Below, one piece after another: positions 26,695 through 35,962 of a DNA stretch of 64,000 nt; position 1 is the stretch's first letter, and each line of letters begins with the position of its first letter. The DNA is from CAYZJB01 sp964478735. Its GTDB lineage: Bacteria > CLD3 > SB21. The notes under the pieces are model-generated. The model ran no database searches. It saw only the letters and a program-made list of their open reading frames with translations, and had not been told where the DNA came from. The DNA is taken from NCBI GenBank assembly GCA_964478735.1, contig CAYZJB010000010.1:3772-67771 (forward strand). The letters are read 5' to 3'. The position numbers were made by a program, and so were the translations under genes.

Positions 26695-27123
26695 TTATGA
26701 CTTTCCCAGTTTGGAATTGATGATGTCGAGGTGCTGATTCATATCCTGCAGATGGCGCTGTAAGATCCAGATTTCCTCGCCCGCTTTCTGTATGGCTTTT
26801 TCGTCTCCGCTCCGCCCTCCGTAGACCAGGCTGTTGCAAATTTCATCAAAGGTATCGGCGGAATGTTTGAGATAGGTGACAAAATAATGCACATCCCGTC
26901 GAATTTCGGAAAAATCGAGGTCGCGCGATTTGGCCAGCTCGCCTGCCTTCAACCGAAGGTAGGTCACGTTCAGTTTGAAAACGTTCAGATCCTCGATCAC
27001 CTGGTCAACATCGACCTCTCGTTCTTCCATGCGTGTCGGAAACATGTTGGATTCCATCGCGCGAATATCGGCATGAATGCGGCGGAGATCCGTCGCGAGA
27101 TCTCTGATTTTATCGACAAGCAT
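26695..27123 (-). CDS. Hypothetical alpha-helical protein upstream of a STAS gene
   Basis: 142 residues, predicted all helical, with heptad-like patterns (LVDKIRDLATDLRRIHADIR; HLQDMNQHLDIINSKLG). No motif, signal peptide or membrane segment is visible. Its link to the STAS gene 7 nt downstream suggests a role in the same regulatory switch (inference). I chose the ATG at 27123 because the best upstream promoter would place the transcription start near 27137, excluding a TTG start at 27144. I do not recognise the family. Confidence 0.7.
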   Translation of the reverse strand: MLVDKIRDLATDLRRIHADIRAMESNMFPTRMEEREVDVDQVIEDLNVFKLNVTYLRLKAGELAKSRDLDFSEIRRDVHYFVTYLKHSADTFDEICNSLVYGGRSGDEKAIQKAGEEIWILQRHLQDMNQHLDIINSKLGKS

Positions 27124-27143
27124 AGACAGGCAGCGGAAGTGCA

Positions 27144-27171
27144 ATCATACTAAAGATAATTGCGAAGACAA
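27144..27171 (-). promoter_or_regulatory. Candidate promoter for the helical protein and STAS gene
   Basis: On the minus strand, TTGTCT (27171-27166) and TATGAT (27149-27144) are 16 nt apart. The predicted start near 27137 gives a leader of about 14 nt before the ATG at 27123. It lies in the 61-nt gap after pgsA, the widest gap within this minus-strand gene run, so the last two genes may be separately transcribed. Confidence 0.5.
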
Positions 27172-27184
27172 GCAACAAGTTATT

Positions 27185-27751
27185 CTACACGTCACGGGAC
27201 TTTAAAAAACGCCGGAACTTGACGGCGTACGACAAGGACGAAGCGATCATCAGGGCCGTACTGACCGCGAGCAGCAGTTGAAAAATCTGCGTTAGGCCGT
27301 AGTTGTCTTTGATAACGAATACAAAGACCATCAGCGCGACGACGGTCACGAACGTTTTTCCCAGCATGTTGGATACGAACAGAACGCCATGCCGGGCCTT
27401 GACCCACCATCCCGTCGTAAAAATAATCAGGTCCCTCACGACGGCGATGATGAAAAACCATGCCGGGAATTCCGGACGCGTGACGGTCAAATATCCGAGA
27501 ATGACGATGAAGGCCACTTTATCGGCCATCGGATCGATAATCTTTCCGAAATCGGTGATCTGGTCCAACCGGCGTGCCAGCAGCCCGTCGAACGTGTCCG
27601 TCAATGCGGCGACGACCATGACGCCGAGAGCGTACAGATTGTACAGCGACTCATGGAGTCCGCGATGCAGGAGATAAATAATAGGGATGAGGAGGACGAT
27701 TCTCGCCAGACTGAGTACGTTCGATGCCGTCCAAATGATCCGCGGGTTCAT
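27185..27751 (-). CDS. pgsA: CDP-alcohol phosphatidyltransferase, PgsA-like
   Basis: 188 residues, the normal PgsA length, with several TM segments. The CDP-alcohol phosphotransferase motif D-x2-D-G-x2-A-R-x8-G-x3-D-x3-D is complete in DTFDGLLARRLDQITDFGKI followed by IDPMADK. PgsA condenses CDP-diacylglycerol and glycerol-3-phosphate to phosphatidylglycerophosphate; other substrates of this superfamily cannot be excluded. It overlaps the DUF4837 lipoprotein gene by 4 nt at its start. Confidence 0.85.
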   Translation of the reverse strand: MNPRIIWTASNVLSLARIVLLIPIIYLLHRGLHESLYNLYALGVMVVAALTDTFDGLLARRLDQITDFGKIIDPMADKVAFIVILGYLTVTRPEFPAWFFIIAVVRDLIIFTTGWWVKARHGVLFVSNMLGKTFVTVVALMVFVFVIKDNYGLTQIFQLLLAVSTALMIASSLSYAVKFRRFLKSRDV

Positions 27752-28803
27752 GGCGCCGCGTCAAGATTGGGATTGACGACGGAAAACGTTTGGGTAATCA
27801 CGTCCATTTCCCGGAGGTAGACCAGTTTGTTGCTTTGTTCCGGAAAAAAAACCGCCTGATCGATGACGTAAAGCCGTTTCTGTTCGGGTGCATAAAACCC
27901 GTACGTTCGAAATGCTCCGCCGAACGCGTTTTGCAGACTGACGGTTTTCCAAAGTCCCCGGTACACCAAGGCTCTGCGTCCGTTGACGTCGCCCACGTAA
28001 AACCTGTCGAAGTCGTCGATCGGTACGACCGGGTCGACAAACCAGCGTCCCAATCGTACCCGGCACGCCTTCAGCCACTCCGTTGTTAGCTGTGAATCGC
28101 TCGCGCTGTCCATCCAGTTAACGGAAATCCATTTCTGAAGTGAGGAATGATGGGACTGGGAATGAAAGCGGACGTAATTGCTGTCCTCGTTTTGTTCCAT
28201 CAGTTTGAAGTCCGGATGAATGCGTAAAAACCAGCCGTATTTACGGAAAAGATCATTTTGAAGAGCCTTGTCTTCGATCGGGGCGGCGGTCCGGTACATG
28301 AACTCCGAGACCAGGCGGGTTTTGTGCGCATCGGCAACGGCAAAGATCTTTTCTGCATCCGTGATCACCTTCTGGCGGAGATCGGTAATATCGTTTGACG
28401 TCAGGATCATTAATTTCTGTCCGCGTGACCATTCGTCGTCGCGCGTGAAAAGGTAATGGGTTCCGGCCCAGACGGCGGCGGCCGCGCTTTCGCCAAGCAT
28501 ATTCCTGACGTTTTCCGAGACGTCGTCCGTACCTTCCAGCGTACCGATGAAGAGAATGAACTTATGGAGTTTATAACTGCGAAACACCGAGAGGGGAATG
28601 CGCTTGACGTGAAACTCGGATTCGATCTGAGGGGTACGGAAGGTGCGCTCAAACACCGACCGTACGGTTTCCTCCATGACGGACCAGTTGGACGAATCGG
28701 CGAAGACGACGATCTCATTGTCGCCGCCGATGGCCGCCGGCTTTTGAGGTTCGCACGCGGTTACGGCAAAAAACAATAGGCTATAACGCAGGAGATTCCG
28801 CAT
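27748..28803 (-). CDS. DUF4837 family lipoprotein
   Basis: 351 residues. The N-terminus ends in lipobox VTAC, with Cys17 as the predicted lipidation site. The body matches the DUF4837 pattern as I recall it: an N-terminal EIVVFADSSNWSVMEETVRS, then FHVKRIPLSVFRSYKLHKFI, and a C-terminal segment with RGLWKTVSLQNAFGGAFRTY. Function unknown; the family occurs mostly in FCB bacteria and is anchored in the envelope. It overlaps the YbhN-like gene by 23 nt and pgsA by 4 nt. Confidence 0.8.
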   Translation of the reverse strand: MRNLLRYSLLFFAVTACEPQKPAAIGGDNEIVVFADSSNWSVMEETVRSVFERTFRTPQIESEFHVKRIPLSVFRSYKLHKFILFIGTLEGTDDVSENVRNMLGESAAAAVWAGTHYLFTRDDEWSRGQKLMILTSNDITDLRQKVITDAEKIFAVADAHKTRLVSEFMYRTAAPIEDKALQNDLFRKYGWFLRIHPDFKLMEQNEDSNYVRFHSQSHHSSLQKWISVNWMDSASDSQLTTEWLKACRVRLGRWFVDPVVPIDDFDRFYVGDVNGRRALVYRGLWKTVSLQNAFGGAFRTYGFYAPEQKRLYVIDQAVFFPEQSNKLVYLREMDVITQTFSVVNPNLDAAP

Positions 28804-29746
28804 AGGCAGAGGTGTTTTTGCGAATCAAAAAGATCACAACGCCCGGCAATGTAGACAATAGCGACATGCCGTACGTGACGAGACCGATACTGAACGCGAG
28901 TTCACGTGCGACGCCGATCCGTTTGAACAACAAGACCGTGGTTTGTTCGCGGGGTCCCGTTCCGCCGATTGAGATCGGCAAACTGGCGGCCAGTGAAATG
29001 ATCGGTACGAAAATCAAATAATAGAACAGCGCCGACGAATCGCCGAGGGCGCGGCCGATGCACCAGATGGACAGAATGCGAAGAAATTGTACTCCGATGG
29101 CGATCAGGAAAGCCCGCAAAAGCCGCCAGGGTTGTAGCCGAAAACGGTTGACGGAAAAATAAAGCCGTTGAAATCGCTCGTACAGACCGGCGGGCAGCCA
29201 CCGGACGAACGGTTTGATGATTTTTTCCGCCAGGGGTTTGTAGAACAGTAGGACGATTAGAAAAATCCACAGAGAGAGGATCATTGTGATGGCCAGGTAG
29301 AGTATACTGCCTTTACCGATAACGAATGTTCCGACGATACAGGCAAGGAAGAGCAGAGCGAGCAGGCCGGTAAAGCGGTCGACAAACACCGTTGCAAGGG
29401 CCGGGGACAGTCTGTTTTCGCCCTGATGTTTACGAATATCGTAGACGCGCAAGAGGTCTCCACCCATGCCGCCAATCAAAAAATTATTGAAAAACAAACC
29501 GACGTAATAGAGTCCGACCGTTTTGGGAAAAGAAACCGGTATATAGGCGACTCGAAGAATCAGGTACCACTGGGCTGCGCCGAGAACGTAACTGCATGAC
29601 AGCAGGACGAGCGAGCCCGCGAGCCACAGCGGTTCTGCGCCTCCGGCCAATGCTCGAAGCTCGGTCAGGTCGACTCCCCGTGCGGCAACGGCGATCAGAA
29701 CGGCGCTGACGGCAAATTTGCCGATCAGGATCAGCGTTTTCTTCAT
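28781..29746 (-). CDS. YbhN/UPF0104-family (LPG synthase TM-like) membrane protein
   Basis: 321 residues with about eight TM segments. It matches the lysylphosphatidylglycerol synthase TM region family (YbhN, AglD): LFFNNFLIGGMGGDLLRVYDI and, near the C-terminus, SLAASLPISIGGTGPREQTT are the two hallmark loops. Such proteins are thought to act as lipid or polyprenyl-linked sugar flippases or transferases. Its neighbours DUF2723, RmlD and GT2 suggest cell-surface glycan work (inference). It overlaps the DUF2723 gene by 4 nt. Confidence 0.85.
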   Translation of the reverse strand: MKKTLILIGKFAVSAVLIAVAARGVDLTELRALAGGAEPLWLAGSLVLLSCSYVLGAAQWYLILRVAYIPVSFPKTVGLYYVGLFFNNFLIGGMGGDLLRVYDIRKHQGENRLSPALATVFVDRFTGLLALLFLACIVGTFVIGKGSILYLAITMILSLWIFLIVLLFYKPLAEKIIKPFVRWLPAGLYERFQRLYFSVNRFRLQPWRLLRAFLIAIGVQFLRILSIWCIGRALGDSSALFYYLIFVPIISLAASLPISIGGTGPREQTTVLLFKRIGVARELAFSIGLVTYGMSLLSTLPGVVIFLIRKNTSAYAESPAL

Positions 29747-32622
29747 TTTACCTTCGTTCGTAATTCAGCCAGCTTCGCTTTTACCGCACCGTTGTTGGGA
29801 TCGATCAGGAGCCACTTGTCGAGTACATCAATGGCCCGTTGGTATTCTCCTTTGCTTTCCAGCGCCTGCGTGTAGAGGATCGTCGCGTTGAAATTGGTCG
29901 GGTCTGCGGCGACGAGGGGATCGAGCAATTCGATCGCACGGTCGTTGTCCTTCAAAAGGCTCATGTAAGCGCTGGCCAGGTGATACTTCATCGCCGGGTC
30001 GGGGCGGTATCGCGGTTCATTGGCTACAATGTCGTCGAGTTCCGCTCGTGCTTTTTCGGGTTGACCCAGATCGGTATAAAATTGCGCGACCGTCAGGCGT
30101 AATCGATAGTCCCGCATCGGAATGATGCTGTCCGGGAGCAACGTCTGCATCTGATCGAGGATCGACAACGCGCGTTGTTCGTCGTTCATCGTTGGGTAGG
30201 CGTCGTTGAAGTAAGTATGCAGCGCCGGTCCGTCCTGCTGGTGCCGCCGGGATCGGAAGTAATCGGCCAGTTGCAGATACAACGACCGGTAGTTTTGCGT
30301 CAGCCGGCGGATGTTGTCGTCGTACACGACGTTCGGGTTGTTCAGATTACGGAACTTGTATTTTTTGGAAAGATTTTCATGAATGTGTTGGTAGGACAAA
30401 CCGACGTCGGGCACGCTCACGAGTTTGGACACCAAACCGTCCATGCGCAGATAACGCGACAGACCGACGGTATTGTCGGGGCTGACCGTGATGGCAAAAT
30501 AAATCGGACGGTTGAATCGATTGGCAAACAGAATGTCGAGAACCAGCAAATCCTGTACACGAAGCCCTTCGCCGTACTGACTGCGGATCGTCGGTTGAAC
30601 TTCAAACGTCATTTTCGGTACGGCCATAGTGTCCCAGCCCGCAGGCTTTTCCCGTCCGGATTCGACCCAATCTTTCCAGTATTGTTCTTTGGGTACGTCG
30701 ATACTGAACGTGCGGGCTTTCCATGCAATCGGTTGTATGGCGCTGTTTGGGACTTTCGGGTCGCCAAGGATTTGTTTGTCCGAATATCCGATCGCCACTT
30801 TGCGTGCGGTGATTTTTTCTCCGTCGCGTTCGTACTGAAGTTCGTTGTTTTTGATCTGATTGATGTACCAATCCGTATTCAGAAGGCTCAGATTGACGAT
30901 CCGTACGTCGGGACGGACTTTTTCGACTTCCTGTAAATACCAGAGCGGGAAGGTATCGTTGTCCCCGTTGGTATACAGGATCGCGTCGGGTTCGCACGAT
31001 ACGAGCATGTTGTACGAATAGTCCCAGGCGACGAGATTGTCCTGGCGGCTCGACGTCGGTTTGTTGTAGACGTACATGTTGAGCGGCAGGAGAACGGCCG
31101 CCAGACCGAACATCGCATACGTCAGGTGGGGAACGAACGACTTGTTTTTGAAATATTCCTCGATGGCGTCGGCGATTGCATACAGGCCGATTCCGATCCA
31201 GATAGAGAAAGCAAAAAAACAGCCGGCGTAACTGTAATCGCGTTCTCGCGGCTGCGGGTCGGGCTGATTGAGGTACATGATAATCGCAAAACCGGTCATC
31301 ACGAACAAACCGAACGTTGCCAGCGCGCGTTTCCAATCACGGCCGAAATGATGGATCGCCCCCAGCAGACCGACAAGAAAAGGAAGCCCGTACAGGCCGC
31401 GCCAGCTGAACACCGTGTACATATATCCGTAGCGGTCTTCTTCCGTATGGAGGTACTTGTTGACCGTCAAACCGATGGCGTTGAAAAATTGATCGATCGC
31501 CGACAGGCTGAATTCATCGGGACGGCCGACGAATTGCCAGTTGAAATACCGGACAAACATTTTTTTGAACTGATATTCCCAGAACGGCGCCACGCGCGGG
31601 AACATAGAAAAATCGCCGTATTGTTCGCGATTCAAGTAGCGTACAAAAGATTGCCAGGTATCCGGATTGTTCTGGTCGACATTGGGGTCCAGTCCGCTTC
31701 GGATCATGATCAACGCGTAGGTCGAGTAGCCGATGAAAATCAGCAGGGTCGACAGCGACAGGAGGGCGCCGGTATGGTGGTTACGCCGGATAAAATAGTA
31801 CGAAAGGTAAATCAAGATTCCGAACAACAGCAGTACGGACGCGGTGGCCAGGCCGAACTGGTCCATGAACACCGGGATTTGAATGCTGTAGAAAATAAAT
31901 ACTTTATAAATGATGCCGACCGCGATCAAACCGATCGCGGCAAACGCCGCCAATGAGGTAAACGTAATCTCAAATTTTTTGGTATAAATGATGAAGAAAA
32001 TGAACGGCAGGGCGAGGATGTTCAGCAAGTGAACGCCGATGGCCAGTCCGACCATGTAAGCGATCAAAAGAAGATAAACGTCACTGTGAATATCGTCCGG
32101 TTTTTCCAGCCACGCCATGATGGCCCAGACGACGATGGCCGTGAAGAAGATCGACGATGCATAAACTTCCGCTTCGACGGCGTTGAACCACTGGCTGTAC
32201 GTAAACGCGAACGTCAGCGCTCCCAGGGCGGCGGCAATCTGAATTTTCAGCGATTCGTAGGTCGTGGTCGGACGCGGCTTCCACTGCAAAATGAGGCGTA
32301 CGATCGTCAGATATAGAAACAGCACCGAAAATGCACTGCTCAGGACGGAAATCATATTGACCCGGTAGGCGATGTCATAATCCGATACGGCCAGACCGAG
32401 CGCGTAGCCGAGTTCGGAAAAGGGGATCATTGTAAACAGACGGCCGACGAGCAGAAACAGGGGCGAGCCCGGCGGGTGAGGAATGGCGAGTGTGTAAGCG
32501 CAGGCCGCGAATTCACCGCAGTCCCAGTACGACAACGTCGGTGATACGGTGATAAAGTATCCCAGCAGAGAAAGTCCGAAAACGATCGCTCCCGTGACAC
32601 GGTTTAGCTTTCCAAAATCCAT
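29743..32622 (-). CDS. DUF2723 GT-C-like membrane protein with C-terminal TPR domain
   Basis: 959 residues. About 12 or more TM segments in the first 520 residues begin with the DUF2723 hallmark SPTLSYWDCGEFAACAYTL followed by IPHPPGSPLFLLVGR. The acidic residue after the first TM matches the catalytic Asp/Glu position of GT-C mannosyltransferases. A soluble periplasmic domain (LVSCEPDAILYTNGDNDTFP) follows, and the last 150 residues contain TPR repeats (LGQPEKARAELDDIVANEP; ESKGEYQRAIDVLDKWLLID). DUF2723 proteins are common in FCB bacteria and are candidates for protein O-glycosylation (inference). A GGAGA site lies 10 nt before the ATG. It is flanked by rmlD and a YbhN-like gene. Confidence 0.88.
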   Translation of the reverse strand: MDFGKLNRVTGAIVFGLSLLGYFITVSPTLSYWDCGEFAACAYTLAIPHPPGSPLFLLVGRLFTMIPFSELGYALGLAVSDYDIAYRVNMISVLSSAFSVLFLYLTIVRLILQWKPRPTTTYESLKIQIAAALGALTFAFTYSQWFNAVEAEVYASSIFFTAIVVWAIMAWLEKPDDIHSDVYLLLIAYMVGLAIGVHLLNILALPFIFFIIYTKKFEITFTSLAAFAAIGLIAVGIIYKVFIFYSIQIPVFMDQFGLATASVLLLFGILIYLSYYFIRRNHHTGALLSLSTLLIFIGYSTYALIMIRSGLDPNVDQNNPDTWQSFVRYLNREQYGDFSMFPRVAPFWEYQFKKMFVRYFNWQFVGRPDEFSLSAIDQFFNAIGLTVNKYLHTEEDRYGYMYTVFSWRGLYGLPFLVGLLGAIHHFGRDWKRALATFGLFVMTGFAIIMYLNQPDPQPRERDYSYAGCFFAFSIWIGIGLYAIADAIEEYFKNKSFVPHLTYAMFGLAAVLLPLNMYVYNKPTSSRQDNLVAWDYSYNMLVSCEPDAILYTNGDNDTFPLWYLQEVEKVRPDVRIVNLSLLNTDWYINQIKNNELQYERDGEKITARKVAIGYSDKQILGDPKVPNSAIQPIAWKARTFSIDVPKEQYWKDWVESGREKPAGWDTMAVPKMTFEVQPTIRSQYGEGLRVQDLLVLDILFANRFNRPIYFAITVSPDNTVGLSRYLRMDGLVSKLVSVPDVGLSYQHIHENLSKKYKFRNLNNPNVVYDDNIRRLTQNYRSLYLQLADYFRSRRHQQDGPALHTYFNDAYPTMNDEQRALSILDQMQTLLPDSIIPMRDYRLRLTVAQFYTDLGQPEKARAELDDIVANEPRYRPDPAMKYHLASAYMSLLKDNDRAIELLDPLVAADPTNFNATILYTQALESKGEYQRAIDVLDKWLLIDPNNGAVKAKLAELRTKVK

Positions 32623-32634
32623 GAAGAGTCTCCG

Positions 32635-33501
32635 TTAGATCGCGAGTTTATTTTCTTTGTCGAGGAAATAGTCCTGAAGTCCTTCGTCCCAGAACTTCAT
32701 GAAGTCGATTCCATGGTTCTGCAGATTCAGGTTTTTCAGAACCGAGTATGCGGGTCGTCGCACCGGACTCTTGAATTCTTTCGAGGAGATTTTTTCAAGT
32801 CGGGTATTGATCTTCGCCAGTTCGAAAAGTTTGCGGGTAAAGTCGAACCACGAACAGGCTCCTTGGGCCGTCGCATGGTACAGGCCGTAATATTCCGTCT
32901 GCATCAGGATTCGGACCTGATGCGCGAGGTGGATGGTGAACGTCGGTGTCAAAACCTCATCGTCGACGACCTTGATCACGTCCTGCGTTTTCGCAAGGTC
33001 GAGCATCGTTTCCACAAAATTGGCTTTTTTGCCGCGGCACGGATGTATGCCGTACAGTCCTGACGTTCGGACAATAAACACGCGATCGTGCGCCATGCGT
33101 ACGTAATGCTCGCCGGTCAGTTTCGACAGTCCATAGACGTTGACAGGGGCCGGGAGTGCGAGTTCTGTATAGGGCTCGCGGTTCCTTCCGTCAAAAACAT
33201 AATCGGTACTGATGTGCACTAATTTCGCCTGGAAGGAGTGACACGCCAGGGCCACGTGATGGGCGGCGACGGCGTTCAATTCGAAGGCCGTTTTGGGGTC
33301 CTTTTCGCATCCCGGAACGTCGGTCCATGCCGCACAGTTGATAACAATGTCCGGGCCAATGTCGTTGAGCGCCTTTTTCAGCACAGACGGTTTGGTAATG
33401 TCGGCCTGCTCATGGGACAGTGGATAAACTTTCGATTGATGCAAAACGCGAACCAGGTCTTGACCCAGTTGTCCTGTAGCGCCGAGAATGGCGATTTTCA
33501 T
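32635..33501 (-). CDS. rmlD: dTDP-4-dehydrorhamnose reductase
   Basis: 288 residues, a short-chain dehydrogenase of the RmlD/RfbD type. The NAD(P)-binding motif is GATGQLGQDL (about 7-16), the signature INCAAWTDVPGCEKDPKTAF is close to the RmlD pattern NAAAYTAVDKAE, and the catalytic pair is YGLSK. RmlD performs the last step of dTDP-L-rhamnose synthesis; rmlA, rmlB and rmlC are not in the window. A less specific sugar-nucleotide reductase is possible. It lies between a GT2 glycosyltransferase and DUF2723, which fits surface glycan assembly. Confidence 0.88.
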   Translation of the reverse strand: MKIAILGATGQLGQDLVRVLHQSKVYPLSHEQADITKPSVLKKALNDIGPDIVINCAAWTDVPGCEKDPKTAFELNAVAAHHVALACHSFQAKLVHISTDYVFDGRNREPYTELALPAPVNVYGLSKLTGEHYVRMAHDRVFIVRTSGLYGIHPCRGKKANFVETMLDLAKTQDVIKVVDDEVLTPTFTIHLAHQVRILMQTEYYGLYHATAQGACSWFDFTRKLFELAKINTRLEKISSKEFKSPVRRPAYSVLKNLNLQNHGIDFMKFWDEGLQDYFLDKENKLAI

Positions 33502-33509
33502 AAGCTTTT

Positions 33510-34544
33510 TTATTTATGAATGTCCAAAGTATGAAACTCGGTTTTTTTCTTCAAGAAATAATCCGCAACGATCGATCGCGGATAAATAAGATGGTCGAAC
33601 GATGCCGGTGAAACGTTGTGACGCTTGAACGCATCGCGGCGACGGCGTAAAACCGACCCTGCGTGAGCATAAACCCAAAAATGGGCCTTCCAGACGGAGA
33701 AAAAACGTCGCGGTTCAGTGAACAATGAACGGACGGCGGCGATGCCGTCCAGGCATAACCGTACGAACAATGTCCAGGCCAATCGGCGGGCGGGAAGATT
33801 TTTAATCAGTGTGATCAGGCTGTTTCGATGATTGAAATACATTTTACGAAAACTTTCGGCGGGCAGACTCGCACCGACGTAATGATAGACGACGGACTGG
33901 GGGACCGACAGGATTCGATATCCGGCCCAGTGCAGCCGCCAACATAAATCGACCTCCTCGAAGTGCATGAAGTAGGATTCGTCGAGCCATCCGGCTTCAT
34001 CGATGGCTTTGCGGTTCAGAAAGAGCGCGGCGCCGCTCGCCCAGAAGATTTCCCGGACGTCGTCGTACTGTCCGCGGTCGGCCTCAATGTGAGCGAAAAT
34101 ACGTCCGCGAAGAAAAGTATAGCCCCATTTGTCGATAAATCCGCCTGCCGCTCCGGCGTATTCGAAACGGCCAGCGTCGATCATCGAACGTATCTTCGGC
34201 TGGAGAGCGCCGATGCGGGGCTCCTTTTCCGCCTGCTCGACGAGCGTCGACAGCCAGTGTGGATCGACCTCGACATCGTTGTTCAACAGGACGACGTAAT
34301 CGCCTCGCGACTCACGGATGCCCGTATTATTTCCGCCCGTGTAGCCGCTGTTGATCGGATTGCGGACGATGCGGAATTGAGGATAATGACGTGCGCAATA
34401 ATCCGCGGAGCCGTCGGAGCTGGCATTATCGACGAACAGCCATTCGACGTTCGGATAAGTGGTTTTCAGGAGCGACGGACAGCAGACGTCGATCCATCGC
34501 ATGCCGTTGTAGTTCAGAACGACGACGGAAACCAGTGGAGGCAT
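33510..34544 (-). CDS. Family 2 glycosyltransferase (rhamnosyltransferase-like)
   Basis: 344 residues, GT-A fold. The N-terminus VSVVVLNYNGMRW, the nucleotide-sugar contact DNASSDGSADY and the metal-binding LLNNDVEVDPHW (DxD equivalent) define a GT2 enzyme of the WcaA/RfbF-like rhamnosyltransferase group; PESYFMHFEEVDLCWRL-like sequence (here DESYFMHFEEVDLCWRL) is typical of that subgroup. No TM segments are obvious. It lies 8 nt upstream of rmlD, so the donor could be dTDP-rhamnose (inference). Its start codon overlaps the dnaB stop by 1 nt. Confidence 0.88.
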   Translation of the reverse strand: MPPLVSVVVLNYNGMRWIDVCCPSLLKTTYPNVEWLFVDNASSDGSADYCARHYPQFRIVRNPINSGYTGGNNTGIRESRGDYVVLLNNDVEVDPHWLSTLVEQAEKEPRIGALQPKIRSMIDAGRFEYAGAAGGFIDKWGYTFLRGRIFAHIEADRGQYDDVREIFWASGAALFLNRKAIDEAGWLDESYFMHFEEVDLCWRLHWAGYRILSVPQSVVYHYVGASLPAESFRKMYFNHRNSLITLIKNLPARRLAWTLFVRLCLDGIAAVRSLFTEPRRFFSVWKAHFWVYAHAGSVLRRRRDAFKRHNVSPASFDHLIYPRSIVADYFLKKKTEFHTLDIHK

Positions 34545-35962
34545 CAGAAGTTGGGTTCGTCCGCCTGCGGGGGAACTTCAAACGTTCGGTGAGTTTCGAT
34601 TTCCTCAAACCGGGCGAATTTTTTTATAAATCCGAGCGGTACGTCGCCGACGGGGCCGTTTCGTTGTTTGGCGATGATGATGTCGGCTTTGACGACTTCG
34701 GCCTCGCGTTCCATCGACTCGGTCGCGTAATAGTCGTCACGGTGGACGAACATGACCAGATCGGCGTCCTGTTCGATCGAGCCGGAATCGCGAAGATCAG
34801 AGAGCACGGGCTTCTTGTCGCCGCCGCGCTGTTCGACGGCACGGGACAACTGGGACAACGCGATGACGGGAATGTCCAGTTCTTTTGCGAGCGCTTTCAG
34901 CGAACGGGAGATCATCGCGACCTCTTCCTGTCGGTTGGCATTGGCCTTGGTCGTCGCACTAACCAATTGCATATAATCAACGATCAGCAGTTCGATCTGA
35001 CGTTCGGCCTTGAGCCGCCGGGCCCGAGCGCGAAGCTCAAGGATGTTCAATCCCGGTGTATCGTCGATATAGATCGGCGCTTTCGACAACTTACCCACGC
35101 TCATGGACAACTTCGACCATTCATGGCTGGGCAACATTCCCGTGCGCACTTTGTGCGCGTCGACTTGTGCTTCGGCGCATAGGAGGCGCATGACGAGCTG
35201 GAGCGACGACATTTCGAGACTAAAAAAACCGACGGGTTTTTTAGCCATGATGGCGACGTTTCGGGCGGTGGAGAGCACGAAGGCCGTTTTGCCCATGCTG
35301 GGTCGTCCGGCCACAATGATCAGGTCGGAGTTCTGGAATCCGCTGGTCTTTTGATCGAGGGACTTGTAACCCGAACTGACGCCGGTCACGCCTCCCGGTT
35401 TATGATGAAAACTTTCGATCTGTTCGAATGCCTTGTGGAGAATCGGATTGAGTTCCTGAAAACCCTGGCCGGCTTTTTGTTCGGCGAGTTTGAAAATCTG
35501 TTGTTCGACACCGTCGATCAAGGCATCGACGTCTTCCGTTTCCTGGAAGGCCAGTGTCGTAATTTCCGCGCCGACATTGATCAGGCGGCGAAGCCGTGCT
35601 TTGTCGAGGACGATTTTGGCATAGTTGGCGACGTTGGACGCGCTGGGAACTTTCTGAGTCAGACCCGTGAGAAAATACGAGCCGCCGACGCGTTCGAGGT
35701 CGCCGTTTTGCCGAAGTTTTTCACTGACGGTGATCAGGTCGATCGGCTGCGCTTCCTCATACAATTCCGTCATGGCGCGAAAGATGGTACGATGGGCTTC
35801 TTTGTAGAAGCAGGATTCGTCCAGCAATTCGAGGGCCCGTGAAAAGGCGGTTTCGTCGATGAGTACGGAGCCGAGAATGGCTTCTTCCACGTCCAATGCC
35901 TGCGGTGGCACCCGTCCACCGTATTCTAAAATCGCGCTGCGCTTGGTTTCCGGGGTCGACAT
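34544..35962 (-). CDS. dnaB: Replicative DNA helicase DnaB
   Basis: 472 residues. The N-terminal DnaB domain (PPQALDVEEAILGSVLID) is followed by the RecA-like ATPase with Walker A AGRPSMGKTAF, Walker B LLIVDYMQLV and the conserved SLRDSGSIEQDADLV motif (here LSDLRDSGSIEQDADLV). It is the ring helicase that unwinds DNA at the replication fork. The location is odd: it starts on the last base of a receiver-DHp gene and its stop overlaps a glycosyltransferase start. The usual neighbours rplI, rpsF, rpsR and ssb are absent. Confidence 0.97.
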   Translation of the reverse strand: MSTPETKRSAILEYGGRVPPQALDVEEAILGSVLIDETAFSRALELLDESCFYKEAHRTIFRAMTELYEEAQPIDLITVSEKLRQNGDLERVGGSYFLTGLTQKVPSASNVANYAKIVLDKARLRRLINVGAEITTLAFQETEDVDALIDGVEQQIFKLAEQKAGQGFQELNPILHKAFEQIESFHHKPGGVTGVSSGYKSLDQKTSGFQNSDLIIVAGRPSMGKTAFVLSTARNVAIMAKKPVGFFSLEMSSLQLVMRLLCAEAQVDAHKVRTGMLPSHEWSKLSMSVGKLSKAPIYIDDTPGLNILELRARARRLKAERQIELLIVDYMQLVSATTKANANRQEEVAMISRSLKALAKELDIPVIALSQLSRAVEQRGGDKKPVLSDLRDSGSIEQDADLVMFVHRDDYYATESMEREAEVVKADIIIAKQRNGPVGDVPLGFIKKFARFEEIETHRTFEVPPQADEPNF